This document shows, piece by piece, positions 27,089 to 36,771 of a DNA stretch of 64,000 bases (its first letter is position 1; every line of letters starts with the position of its first letter). This stretch comes from Vibrio hepatarius. Its GTDB lineage: Bacteria > Pseudomonadota > Gammaproteobacteria > Enterobacterales > Vibrionaceae. The notes below the pieces were generated by a model that ran no database searches, was not told the origin of the DNA, and saw nothing but the letters and a program-made list of their open reading frames with translations. Made by a program: the position numbers and the translations under genes. The stretch is taken from NCBI RefSeq assembly GCF_011806575.1, contig NZ_JAATOO010000010.1:62001-126000 (forward strand). Reading direction: 5' to 3'.

Positions 27089-28202
27089 TCACGCCACTTT
27101 TTAACTTATAAACCGAAAGAATTTTCTGGTAGTTTTTTTCCATTACAGCGCTGACATCTAGGTCTAACGCAAGATCACGGCATTGTTTTCTTAACTCGGC
27201 ATCATTCACTTTTGTAGCCCAATACGTCATGGCCGAAGCCAGATCGCTAGGTTTAACATCTGAGCCAACAACTGTTGAGACATGTTCTTTAAGTACTTCC
27301 TTCGCCCCGCAATTTTCTGTCGTAATCACAGGAATACCACATGATAGTGCTTCAATTGCGGTAAAGCCAAAAGGTTCATAGTGTGTCGGCAGTATGTAAC
27401 AATCTGCAATAGAAAAATAATGCTCGGGCTTGGTTTGAGTGCCTAAGAAATAACAGTTATCACTGATACCTAAAGAGCGAGCATATTCTTTATATTCTTC
27501 TTCATGATTTTCTCGCCCAACAATGAGAAGAGTCGCTGGAAAGTCCAGCATAGAAAATGCAGTCAGCGCTTCTGTGAGCCCTTTTCGTTTATAGCCTGAA
27601 CCCAAGAACAAAAAGACAGGCTTCTCCCTATCAATACCAATGCTCAGCACTAATTCAGCAACAACGTTTTTGTACTTTTCTCGCGAGAATCGATTAGTGT
27701 CGACAAAGTTGTGTATTACCGAAATTTTATCATCAGGCACACTGTAAGCTTCTTGTATTTCAGTAGCACTCTTATATGAGTTTGCGACAACATGTTGATA
27801 AGCACCTTGCGCCATTGCTTTGCGCTCAATCGCAATAGCAACTTTGTCTTTAAACGCTAGTTTGCCTTTTTTCATCGAATCGACAAAGTGGATATGTGTT
27901 CCCCCTCCGATTCTCAGCATGTCATGGGACCATGTTTTACCTAAGCCATAGACAAAATCGTATTGGTGCTTACTCAGATGCCTCTCCACATCCTTGGCAA
28001 ATTTCCAAATACGATGCGCTTTACCTAAACTAAAACCATCTAGCTTTACGAATTTAATATTCGGATGAGTAGGATCAACATGAGTTCGGCAAATGATGGT
28101 GACCTCTTCCCCTTTCTCTGCTAAGTAGCGAGACAACTGATTGAGAAACAACTCTGTCCCGCCAGTTTCTGCATGCCTCATGTGAACAAGTGCAATTTTC
28201 AT
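27075..28202 (-). CDS. GT4 glycosyltransferase (WaaG-like)
   Basis: A 375-residue GT-B enzyme. HMRHAETGGTELFLNQL opens the acceptor domain, VFLFLGSGYKRKGL starts the donor domain, and PTHYEPFGFTAIEALSCGIP is the E-x7-E donor-binding motif. It most resembles LPS core alpha-glucosyl or related transferases such as WaaG. It lies directly upstream of the yrbL-like kinase (14-base overlap), so kinase and transferase may modify the same core region. It is divergent from the acyltransferase gene. Specificity is not predictable. Confidence 0.85.
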   Translation of the reverse strand: MKIALVHMRHAETGGTELFLNQLSRYLAEKGEEVTIICRTHVDPTHPNIKFVKLDGFSLGKAHRIWKFAKDVERHLSKHQYDFVYGLGKTWSHDMLRIGGGTHIHFVDSMKKGKLAFKDKVAIAIERKAMAQGAYQHVVANSYKSATEIQEAYSVPDDKISVIHNFVDTNRFSREKYKNVVAELVLSIGIDREKPVFLFLGSGYKRKGLTEALTAFSMLDFPATLLIVGRENHEEEYKEYARSLGISDNCYFLGTQTKPEHYFSIADCYILPTHYEPFGFTAIEALSCGIPVITTENCGAKEVLKEHVSTVVGSDVKPSDLASAMTYWATKVNDAELRKQCRDLALDLDVSAVMEKNYQKILSVYKLKSGVNASK

Positions 28203-28322
28203 TTATACTGTACGCCTTACCAATAACTCATGAGCAATCGTCTACTCCTAGATAGGGTCCAATATACCTTAGAAATGTACCTGAAACAAAAAGCTCATCA
28301 ATGTAGTTACAAGTCCAAAGAC

Positions 28323-30230
28323 ATGCAGTTTAGAAAAGATATCAATGCACTAAGAGCACTGGCTGTACTCTTGGTAGTCGTTTACCATTTTAATTCTACT
28401 TGGGTCCCTGGAGGTTTTATTGGCGTCGATGTATTCTTCGTCATCTCAGGTTTTTTGATGACTAAGATAATTCTCGACAAAAATGAGATAACTCTTTCAT
28501 CTTTAATCACTTTTTACGTATCGCGATTAAATCGCATAGTTCCTGCACTCGCATTCATGTGTATTGCGTTATTAATCTTTGGTTGGTTCTATTTAGCTGG
28601 AGAAGAGTACGAAACTCTAGCAAAACATGCTAGATATAGTTTGACGTTCTTATCAAACCAAGTCTATTTAGATGAAGCCGGATACTTTGCCACGGCCTCT
28701 AGAGAAAAATGGCTGCTACATACATGGTCACTGTCTATCGAATGGCAGTTTTATTTACTTTACCCACTCTTTATTGGCATCGTATTAAAACTGTTCTCTA
28801 GATCTCGCCTTATATTCGCAATCAATACATTACTACTAATCAGTTTATGTTACTGCGGATACCTTTCGTTTGTTGGTGATACAAACGGCTATTTTATGTT
28901 GTCAGTTCGCGCTTGGGAGATGCTTATCGGCTCATGGGCAGTTCTCTATAAACCGAAGAAGTACTGCTCTGCATATGTAGGTTGGCTGCTAATTCTAAGC
29001 ACTACATTTGTCATAAATAAGGATTACGTATGGCCAAGTTTGATAACGTTGTTTCCTACTCTCGGCGCACTCATTATTTTATGGGCAAACCAGAACAACC
29101 GGGTAAGTGACTCTTATGTTATCCAAAAGATAGGCTTATATTCGTATTCGATCTACTTATGGCACTGGCCTGTGGTCGTGCTTTTCTACAAACTGAACTT
29201 ACACTCTTCGTCGTGGCTACTTGTTGGAATTGTCTTGAGCGTATTGTTAGGTGGGCTCAGTTACCATACCGTAGAACAAATTCGACTCACTAAAAACATA
29301 CACTCCGCTAAACACCTGTTGATTAAATGTAAGCCGTTGTGGGTAGTGCTAATTTTGGTCGGTACAACCAAGTTCATCGCAGAACAAGAAGGCTTTCCAG
29401 CAAGGAGTACTTTAAACCCTGAACTTGTAGCGCTGTATGAAAAATTAGACAAAAGCACTCAAATGAACCCGCTACGTTCTAAATGCCATATCAGTAGATA
29501 TACAGGGCAACAACCAAGTGATGCCTGTACTTTTTCTACTATGGAGCCCGAGTGGGCTGTTATTGGTGACAGTCACGCTTCAGAGTTGGCGTTTTCATTA
29601 GCGAACCAGTTAAACAAGATAGATAAAGATTTAACCCAGTTTACGATGTCCAATTGCCCACCATCATATAAGCAAGCAGAAAGCTTCAGCCACTGTGCTC
29701 GCTGGACAAACGATGTTGTAGATTTTGTGGCATCCTCGAATCAGATACAGAAAGTCGTCATTGCATACCGATACTCTGATCATTTGTTTGGTAGAAATGA
29801 AGATTCTTACCCAGAATTACCCAATGACTACTCAGATGAAAGAAGAGAGCAAGTACTACATTCACTAAAACTCACAGTTGATACTCTTCTCGATCAAGGA
29901 AAAGAAGTGTATTTACTCATGCCAGTTCCAGAAATGGGAATCAGTATAAAAGCTCTTGTTGACCAAGCGTATATACAAAACAAAGACCTAACGAATATCC
30001 CATCTGTCACGACTTCATACTACGAAGAGCGAAATCAGCTGTTTTATTCATTTATCTCTCAATCAAATTTTAAGCGGGGATTACAGCACATTGAGATAAG
30101 AGACTTCTTCTGTGATAAGAATCAGTGCTACGCCGTTAGAGATAAGGTGCCACTCTATTTTGATGATGACCATCCAGGTTTACTAATTACTAACGAAATA
30201 GCCGCAAGAATCCTTAATCACGCAAGTTAG
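28323..30230 (+). CDS. OafA/YrhL-type acyltransferase with C-terminal SGNH domain
   Basis: About 635 residues from the chosen start. The N-terminal membrane domain shows FRKDINALRALAVLLVVVYH and GVDVFFVISGFLM, followed by about ten helices. The C-terminal periplasmic SGNH domain has VIGDSHASEL (nucleophile Ser) and DDDHPG (catalytic Asp-His). Such two-domain enzymes carry acetyl across the membrane and place it on polysaccharide in the periplasm. The frame is open from ATG 28230, but the family start is at MQFRKDINAL (28323), and a start there leaves room for a promoter between the divergent genes. Neither ATG has a strong ribosome site. A terminator follows. Confidence 0.85.
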   Translation: MQFRKDINALRALAVLLVVVYHFNSTWVPGGFIGVDVFFVISGFLMTKIILDKNEITLSSLITFYVSRLNRIVPALAFMCIALLIFGWFYLAGEEYETLAKHARYSLTFLSNQVYLDEAGYFATASREKWLLHTWSLSIEWQFYLLYPLFIGIVLKLFSRSRLIFAINTLLLISLCYCGYLSFVGDTNGYFMLSVRAWEMLIGSWAVLYKPKKYCSAYVGWLLILSTTFVINKDYVWPSLITLFPTLGALIILWANQNNRVSDSYVIQKIGLYSYSIYLWHWPVVVLFYKLNLHSSSWLLVGIVLSVLLGGLSYHTVEQIRLTKNIHSAKHLLIKCKPLWVVLILVGTTKFIAEQEGFPARSTLNPELVALYEKLDKSTQMNPLRSKCHISRYTGQQPSDACTFSTMEPEWAVIGDSHASELAFSLANQLNKIDKDLTQFTMSNCPPSYKQAESFSHCARWTNDVVDFVASSNQIQKVVIAYRYSDHLFGRNEDSYPELPNDYSDERREQVLHSLKLTVDTLLDQGKEVYLLMPVPEMGISIKALVDQAYIQNKDLTNIPSVTTSYYEERNQLFYSFISQSNFKRGLQHIEIRDFFCDKNQCYAVRDKVPLYFDDDHPGLLITNEIAARILNHAS

Positions 30231-30265
30231 AAAAAGCCCCTCTAACCTTGTTAGAAGGGCTTTTT
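30231..30265. terminator. Bidirectional rho-independent terminator
   Basis: An inverted repeat GCCCCTCTAA / TTAGAAGGGC (one mismatch) has A5 before it and T5 after it, so it can stop both converging genes (the acyltransferase and the DUF3413/sulfatase gene). Confidence 0.9.
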
Positions 30266-30272
30266 ATTACAA

Positions 30273-32108
30273 TTACTTCCTAAATCGGCTGATCTTTTCT
30301 AGTGCTTCTTGGACGTATTGATAATTCATTGTTGCGTCATTCTTAGGACGATAAGTACTGTCGTAGATCTGCGACTGGCCAGCTCCGTTTACTTCGATAA
30401 TCGTATCGTCATACATAATGCCGTATGCGCTATAGCTTGAAGTCATCATCCAATCACGCTCTACCTGGTCACCAAACAAATCCACGCCCGTAGAGTAGTC
30501 TGGAATATCACTGGTAACACCTAAGTAGTTCTTCATTAGCGTCGGGACGACATCTTCGTGTGAAGTGGTGTAAGAAGCGTTTTGAGTAAGTGCATTCTTG
30601 TCGATTCCAGCGCCAAACATCACAAACGGAACTTGGGTCTGAGCACGAGTAAAGTTGCCGTTGTGACCCCAGAAGTTTTGCTTGTTGTCGTTCATTTCTT
30701 GGCTGTGGTCACCAGTGATGATCACAACCGTGTTCTCTAGGTCACCTGTTTCTTTCAACTTATCCAAAACACGTTTTACTTGAGTATCGACATAACGCAC
30801 CGACGTTTTATAGCGATTAAAGAACTTCTCTTGATCGCTATTGTTATCTAACTCCAAGTAGTCCACACGAGGAATCATCGGTTCATACTTGTGTGCAAAA
30901 TCGTCTGGGAAATCATAACCATGTGGTGCATCGTAGAATAAGAACGAGAACGCTGGCAGGTTTTTATCACGGTTGTCATACCATTCTGCCCAATCATCGG
31001 TGAGGCGCTTATCACGAGCCGATGGTGAGTTACCTTCGGATGTGACGCGAATATTCGGTACGTTCGCAAACACGGTTTGGTCAAACTCTGGACTGGTCAG
31101 TTTCGCAGCAGAGAATAAACCTAGCTGATAATCCAACTGCTGCAACCTATCAACAAACACTGGTGAACGATGGTTGGCTAAAAAACCGTGCCAATAAGTA
31201 CCGGGCATACCGTAAAACAGACCAAAGATGCCCGTACGCGTTGCATTACCCGTCGCGATATGGTCTTGGAAGATTACGCCCTCTTGCGCGTATTGCCACA
31301 TATAAGGCGTATTGTCAGCGTTAAATGTATCTGCACGCCATGAATCCACCGTTATTAGCATAATATTGGTAGGTTGCTTCACCTCTTTAAACTCTAGCGG
31401 GTTAAGCGGGTAATTTAGGTCGCTCTTCGGTTTAATGCTCATCGCCTTTTGCTGCGCGATGGCTTCTTTATCCAACCAGCCCTGCTTTTCCATAAACCCG
31501 TTGGCCGTTGCTGGGTAAAACAGCGGCAAGTATCGCTTCACCATAGTTACAGGTTGATAGGCGTGGGCAGCAGCCCAGATATGAATGACATTTGTAATCA
31601 GTAACGCAGCAAAAGTCAGTAACGCGAACTTACGGCCTAATTTCAAAGAGCGAATAGGAGCGCCAGCTTCCAACCAGCGAATCAACCACCACTGTCCAGC
31701 CAGTAAAGCAACCACTGCCCCAATTACCGTCAACCAAGTAACAAGAGGGAAGCTCACTACCTGACCCGACAACACCAACTCCATCACCACAGCATTGATA
31801 TGGAAACGGTATTGAGCGTAGACAATCGTATCAATAAATAGGACTGCCAAGCCGATAGAAGCAATGAGAGCCTGTGCGATATTCCTCGCACCTTTAGGCA
31901 GTAGCAACGCTGGGAAACTTAATCCACCTATCACAACGGCAAGAAGTGTCATCTGCCCGAGTGTTCCGGCTAGGATGAATGTTACGCCCAACAAGTCAGA
32001 CGGAAATTCCGGCAAAAAAGCAAAATACCGGCTAGCTATCGCGATCGCGATGAGCGCGTTGACCAGAATAAACCAGCCATGCGCATGTAGTTTTTGTTTA
32101 AAAGGCAT
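30273..32108 (-). CDS. DUF3413/sulfatase-fold inner membrane protein (YejM/PbgA/LapC-like)
   Basis: A 611-residue protein with five N-terminal helices (DUF3413) and a periplasmic sulfatase-type domain from about residue 240. MLITVDSWRADT has the metal Asp, GNATRTGIFGLFYG the Thr at the nucleophile position, and ITGDHSQEM the later Asp-His. E. coli YejM (PbgA/LapC) binds LPS and regulates LpxC turnover. This protein shares its architecture, but the family also includes lipid phosphotransferases. The ATG at 32108 is preferred (AGGA 8 bases upstream) over an in-frame GTG 10 codons earlier. It is placed among LPS genes. Whether it is regulator or enzyme is open. Confidence 0.82.
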   Translation of the reverse strand: MPFKQKLHAHGWFILVNALIAIAIASRYFAFLPEFPSDLLGVTFILAGTLGQMTLLAVVIGGLSFPALLLPKGARNIAQALIASIGLAVLFIDTIVYAQYRFHINAVVMELVLSGQVVSFPLVTWLTVIGAVVALLAGQWWLIRWLEAGAPIRSLKLGRKFALLTFAALLITNVIHIWAAAHAYQPVTMVKRYLPLFYPATANGFMEKQGWLDKEAIAQQKAMSIKPKSDLNYPLNPLEFKEVKQPTNIMLITVDSWRADTFNADNTPYMWQYAQEGVIFQDHIATGNATRTGIFGLFYGMPGTYWHGFLANHRSPVFVDRLQQLDYQLGLFSAAKLTSPEFDQTVFANVPNIRVTSEGNSPSARDKRLTDDWAEWYDNRDKNLPAFSFLFYDAPHGYDFPDDFAHKYEPMIPRVDYLELDNNSDQEKFFNRYKTSVRYVDTQVKRVLDKLKETGDLENTVVIITGDHSQEMNDNKQNFWGHNGNFTRAQTQVPFVMFGAGIDKNALTQNASYTTSHEDVVPTLMKNYLGVTSDIPDYSTGVDLFGDQVERDWMMTSSYSAYGIMYDDTIIEVNGAGQSQIYDSTYRPKNDATMNYQYVQEALEKISRFRK

Positions 32109-32169
32109 TTCAATTCCTAAGAGATAGCAAGACTTCACTGAAAGTAACAGTGCAATTATGGTTTAATTA

Positions 32170-32874
32170 TTATTGGTTATATCCAGCAAGCAGATGTTGG
32201 AATTCATCCTCTTGCCAGTGAATAGAGCGCTTCTTCAGTTCCTTACGAAACGAGCGTAGCAGCCTATCCAAATTATGTTGCTGCCAGTCTGAGCCAGCTT
32301 GTTGGTAACACTTATCAAAATCGATAATCCAAACACGTCCGCTTGTATCTAGTAGCAGGTTATGGATATTCAAATCGGTATGGTTCACTTGAGCTTGATG
32401 CATCTTTGCGATCTCACGACCGACCGCATAATACTGATCTTTCGTTAGTGGTTGTTCTTCCAGCAGGCTGACGAGGTCTTTCGCATCGGAAATCTTTTCG
32501 CTAAGTAAATCAGCTCGATAGGACAACCCACATCGCTCGACTCGCGCAGCGACCGGCCGCGGAACATTAACGCCCGCCTCAGCCAGAGCCTGCAAAAGCG
32601 TAAATTCGGCGTAACTGCGGGTCTTTTCCCAACCAGTGAACCAATATTGGTCTGAAACGATTTTACCGAATAGCCCACCACGTCGATAATGTCTCAACGC
32701 AGCTTGAATGGTTTGAGTCTGAATAAACCAAGTAGTTCCCCTACCTTGCGCGCTTCCTATCACGGCATCATTCTGTTGCCAGAAATCGATATCAAAAGCT
32801 TGCTCAGCAGGCTCGTTCAGTAGCTCCGCGTCGTACCAAATACGAAGATTGTCTTTAGTCAATTGCCTAACCAT
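32170..32874 (-). CDS. kdkA: 3-deoxy-D-manno-octulosonic acid kinase
   Basis: A 234-residue kinase-fold protein. RHYRRGGLFGKIVSDQYWF is typical of KdkA, and the catalytic loop VNHTDLNIHNLLLD and metal motif IIDFDKC are intact. It phosphorylates the single Kdo of Vibrio/Haemophilus-type lipid A at O-4. ATG 32874 is chosen since AGGAG lies 7 bases upstream; the frame extends 23 codons further without support. The gene is 32 bases downstream of dgkA on the same strand. Confidence 0.93.
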   Translation of the reverse strand: MVRQLTKDNLRIWYDAELLNEPAEQAFDIDFWQQNDAVIGSAQGRGTTWFIQTQTIQAALRHYRRGGLFGKIVSDQYWFTGWEKTRSYAEFTLLQALAEAGVNVPRPVAARVERCGLSYRADLLSEKISDAKDLVSLLEEQPLTKDQYYAVGREIAKMHQAQVNHTDLNIHNLLLDTSGRVWIIDFDKCYQQAGSDWQQHNLDRLLRSFRKELKKRSIHWQEDEFQHLLAGYNQ

Positions 32875-32906
32875 CTTCACTCCTGAATGTCTAAAGATAT
32901 GTTTGG

Positions 32907-33296
32907 CTACGCGACAAACTGATGGTAGAGGATATACAGCCACGTGAAGGCAGCGAAACTTAACGCAACAAACACAGCGGCAGAGCCGATGTCTTTCGCG
33001 CGCCCACTGAGATCGTGTCTTTCAGGACCAATCCTATCGACAACCGCTTCGATCGCTGAGTTGAGAAGCTCAACAATTAACACTAACACCACCACACCTA
33101 GCATCAGAATACTTTCGATAACAGGCAGTGGTAACCAAGCGACAGCAACAATTGCAACGAGTAACAGGGCCAACTCTTGACGAATGGCGGCTTCGTGTTG
33201 GAAGGCCGCTTTTAGCCCTTTCATAGAATATCCGGTTGCGTTAATAACGCGTGTCAATCCTGTTGCACCAGGCTTGCCACTATTTTGCTGAACCAT
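32907..33296 (-). CDS. dgkA: Diacylglycerol kinase (prokaryotic, DgkA)
   Basis: A 129-residue membrane protein with a short amphipathic N-terminal helix and three transmembrane helices. It has the signature EAAIRQELALLL and the conserved VELLNSAIEAVVDR (catalytic Glu/Asn region). It phosphorylates diacylglycerol released when head groups are taken from phospholipids, returning it to phosphatidate. The neighbouring sulfatase-fold phosphotransferase-like proteins (30273 and 36772) are possible diacylglycerol producers. AAAGGTAA lies just before the ATG. Confidence 0.95.
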   Translation of the reverse strand: MVQQNSGKPGATGLTRVINATGYSMKGLKAAFQHEAAIRQELALLLVAIVAVAWLPLPVIESILMLGVVVLVLIVELLNSAIEAVVDRIGPERHDLSGRAKDIGSAAVFVALSFAAFTWLYILYHQFVA

Positions 33297-33390
33297 AGGT
33301 TACCTTTCGACTGATAGTAATGGCGGCTATTTTACATTTCTTAGCGTTGTCTGCATAATTCTAACCACTTTTATCTCTTGAGCACCATCT

Positions 33391-34440
33391 ATGCCACTGT
33401 TCTCTTCTGCACCAGAGTCGGTCTGTTTTCTGCGTCTTTCTGCAATTGGCGATACTTGCCACGCTGTTGCAGCTGTACAAGCTCTGCAGATGCAATGGCC
33501 AAATACCAAAGTGACTTGGATTATCGGTAAGGTCGAAGCGCAACTGCTGGAAGGACTAGAAGGCGTCGAGCTGATTGTCTTCGACAAGAAAGAAGGCCTC
33601 AAAGGGATGCAAAAAATTTGGGCTCAGCTGAAAGGCCGTAAATTTGATGCGCTCGTCCACATGCAACTCGCACTTCGCGCCAGCTTGCTGACAATGGGCA
33701 TCAAAGCCACCTACAAAGTCGGTTTTAATTTCCAGCGTGCGAAAGAAGGCCAGTGGCTGTTCACCAATAAAAAGATTTCAGATACCAGTTCGCAGCATGT
33801 ACTCGACAGTTTTATGTCATTTATCGAATACTTGGGCGTGCCTAAAACGGCGCCACAATGGCGGTTACCCATTGCAAAGAGTGACATCGAGTTCGCTAAG
33901 CAACAGCTAAACAACCGCCCTACAGTTGTCATTAGTCCTGCGGCAAGTAAAGATGAGCGTAATTGGCTGACTGACAGATACGCCCAAATTGCTGACTGGC
34001 TTTCTGAGCAAGGTTATCAGGTCGTGCTGTGCGGCTCTCCCGCTGAAAGAGAGCGAAATCTCGGTGAAGCGATTATTCACTCAGCGCAGCACCCAATCCT
34101 AAACCTTATTGGGCAAACATCACTAAAACAGCTCGCAGCAATCTTAGCCGAAGCCAAAATCGTCATCGCTCCCGATTCTGGACCTGCTCATATTGCGACG
34201 ACTCAAGGCACTCCTGTGATTGGATTGTATGGCCATAGCAATCCAAAACGCACCGGTCCATACAACGATTTAAATTCTGTTGCGAGCGTGTATGAACAGT
34301 TTGTCGAAGAACAACAAGGTAAACCAGCAGAGCAACTTCCTTGGAGCACGCGTGTCAAAGGTGAGCATGTGATGAGCAGTATCACAACGGACATGGTAAT
34401 AAACAAACTTAAACCGTTACTAGAAGGTAATGCATCATGA
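33391..34440 (+). CDS. GT9 family heptosyltransferase-like protein
   Basis: A 349-residue GT-B enzyme. VCFLRLSAIGDTCHAVAAV is the GT9 N-terminal signature, and VISPAASKDERNW and IAPDSGPAHIATTQGTPV form the ADP-heptose site. It resembles heptosyltransferase I/OpsX-type proteins. Since WaaF is encoded at 22050, this is likely the first heptosyltransferase or a third one. It starts an operon with the GT2 and GT4 genes and coaD, overlapping the GT2 gene by ATGA, and is divergent from dgkA. Confidence 0.85.
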   Translation: MPLFSSAPESVCFLRLSAIGDTCHAVAAVQALQMQWPNTKVTWIIGKVEAQLLEGLEGVELIVFDKKEGLKGMQKIWAQLKGRKFDALVHMQLALRASLLTMGIKATYKVGFNFQRAKEGQWLFTNKKISDTSSQHVLDSFMSFIEYLGVPKTAPQWRLPIAKSDIEFAKQQLNNRPTVVISPAASKDERNWLTDRYAQIADWLSEQGYQVVLCGSPAERERNLGEAIIHSAQHPILNLIGQTSLKQLAAILAEAKIVIAPDSGPAHIATTQGTPVIGLYGHSNPKRTGPYNDLNSVASVYEQFVEEQQGKPAEQLPWSTRVKGEHVMSSITTDMVINKLKPLLEGNAS

Positions 34441-35218
34441 GTAAAGCCACGATCGGCGTTTTGATGATCGTCAAAAACGAGTCTAAACATTTAGCGGAGT
34501 GTCTAGAAACGGTAAAAGAGTGGGTGGATGAAATCGTCATTGTTGATTCAGGCAGTACCGATAACACCGAAGCCATTGCACGTCAGTACACCGATAAATT
34601 TTATACCCATACTGATTGGCGAGGCTTTGGTAAGCAGCGCCAAGTAGCGCAGTCATACATGACGTCCGATTGGGTTCTACCGCTTGATGCGGATGAACGC
34701 GTTACACCCGAGCTAAAATCATCGATTGAAAAAGTACTAGCAGATAACCCTAAGCAAACCTGTTACACGTTAGATAGATTGACTCATGCACTAGGCAAAT
34801 TTATCCGTCACTCTGGCTGGTACCCAGACACCATTACTCGACTCTATCGACGTGAAGAAACCCAGTACAACGATTCCTTAGTTCACGAAAGTGTGGAAAT
34901 TCCCAAAGGTATGAGCAAAGCTCACTTATCGGGCGACTTACTGCACTATACCTTTGATTCTTTGAGCCAGTATACTGGGAAAACTCAGCTTTACATGAAA
35001 TCTTGGGCTGATCAAAGAGAAGGTAAAAAGCGCAGTGGTTTAAGCGGAGCAATACTGCACGGCTTCTTCCGCTTTTTCAAAATGTACATCATCAAACGCG
35101 GTTTTCTCGATGGTCGACACGGGCTCTTGCTAGCGATTCTTAGCGCCAATACCACCTTCACTCGCTACGCTGATTTGTGGATTCGAGACTACGTGAAACA
35201 ACAGGATAATAAGAAGTA

Positions 35219-35219
<1 letters not shown>
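34437..35219 (+). CDS. waaE: GT2 glycosyltransferase (WaaE/KdtX-like core glucosyltransferase)
   Basis: A 260-residue GT-A enzyme. IGVLMIVKNESKHLAECL and IVIVDSGSTDNTE are GT2 signatures, VLPLDADERV is the metal motif, and HSGWYPDTITRLYRR plus HYTFDSLSQY are typical of the WaaE/KdtX group. WaaE adds a beta-1,4-linked glucose to the first heptose of the inner core in Klebsiella and Serratia, and kdtX sits next to coaD (kdtB) in several species, as it nearly does here. Start and stop overlap both neighbours (ATGA, TAATG). Confidence 0.85.
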
Positions 35220-36725
<1,506 letters not shown>

Positions 36726-36736
36726 AGTCTTAACGT

Positions 36737-36760
36737 GTAGGCGGAGCTAGCCCCGCCTAC
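36737..36760. terminator. Hairpin between converging coaD and LTA-synthase-like genes
   Basis: GTAGGCGG / CCGCCTAC form a perfect 8-bp stem around AGCTAGCC. It lacks a strong T-run (only CTTTTC follows), so termination efficiency is uncertain. Confidence 0.6.
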
Positions 36761-36771
36761 AACGCTTTTCA

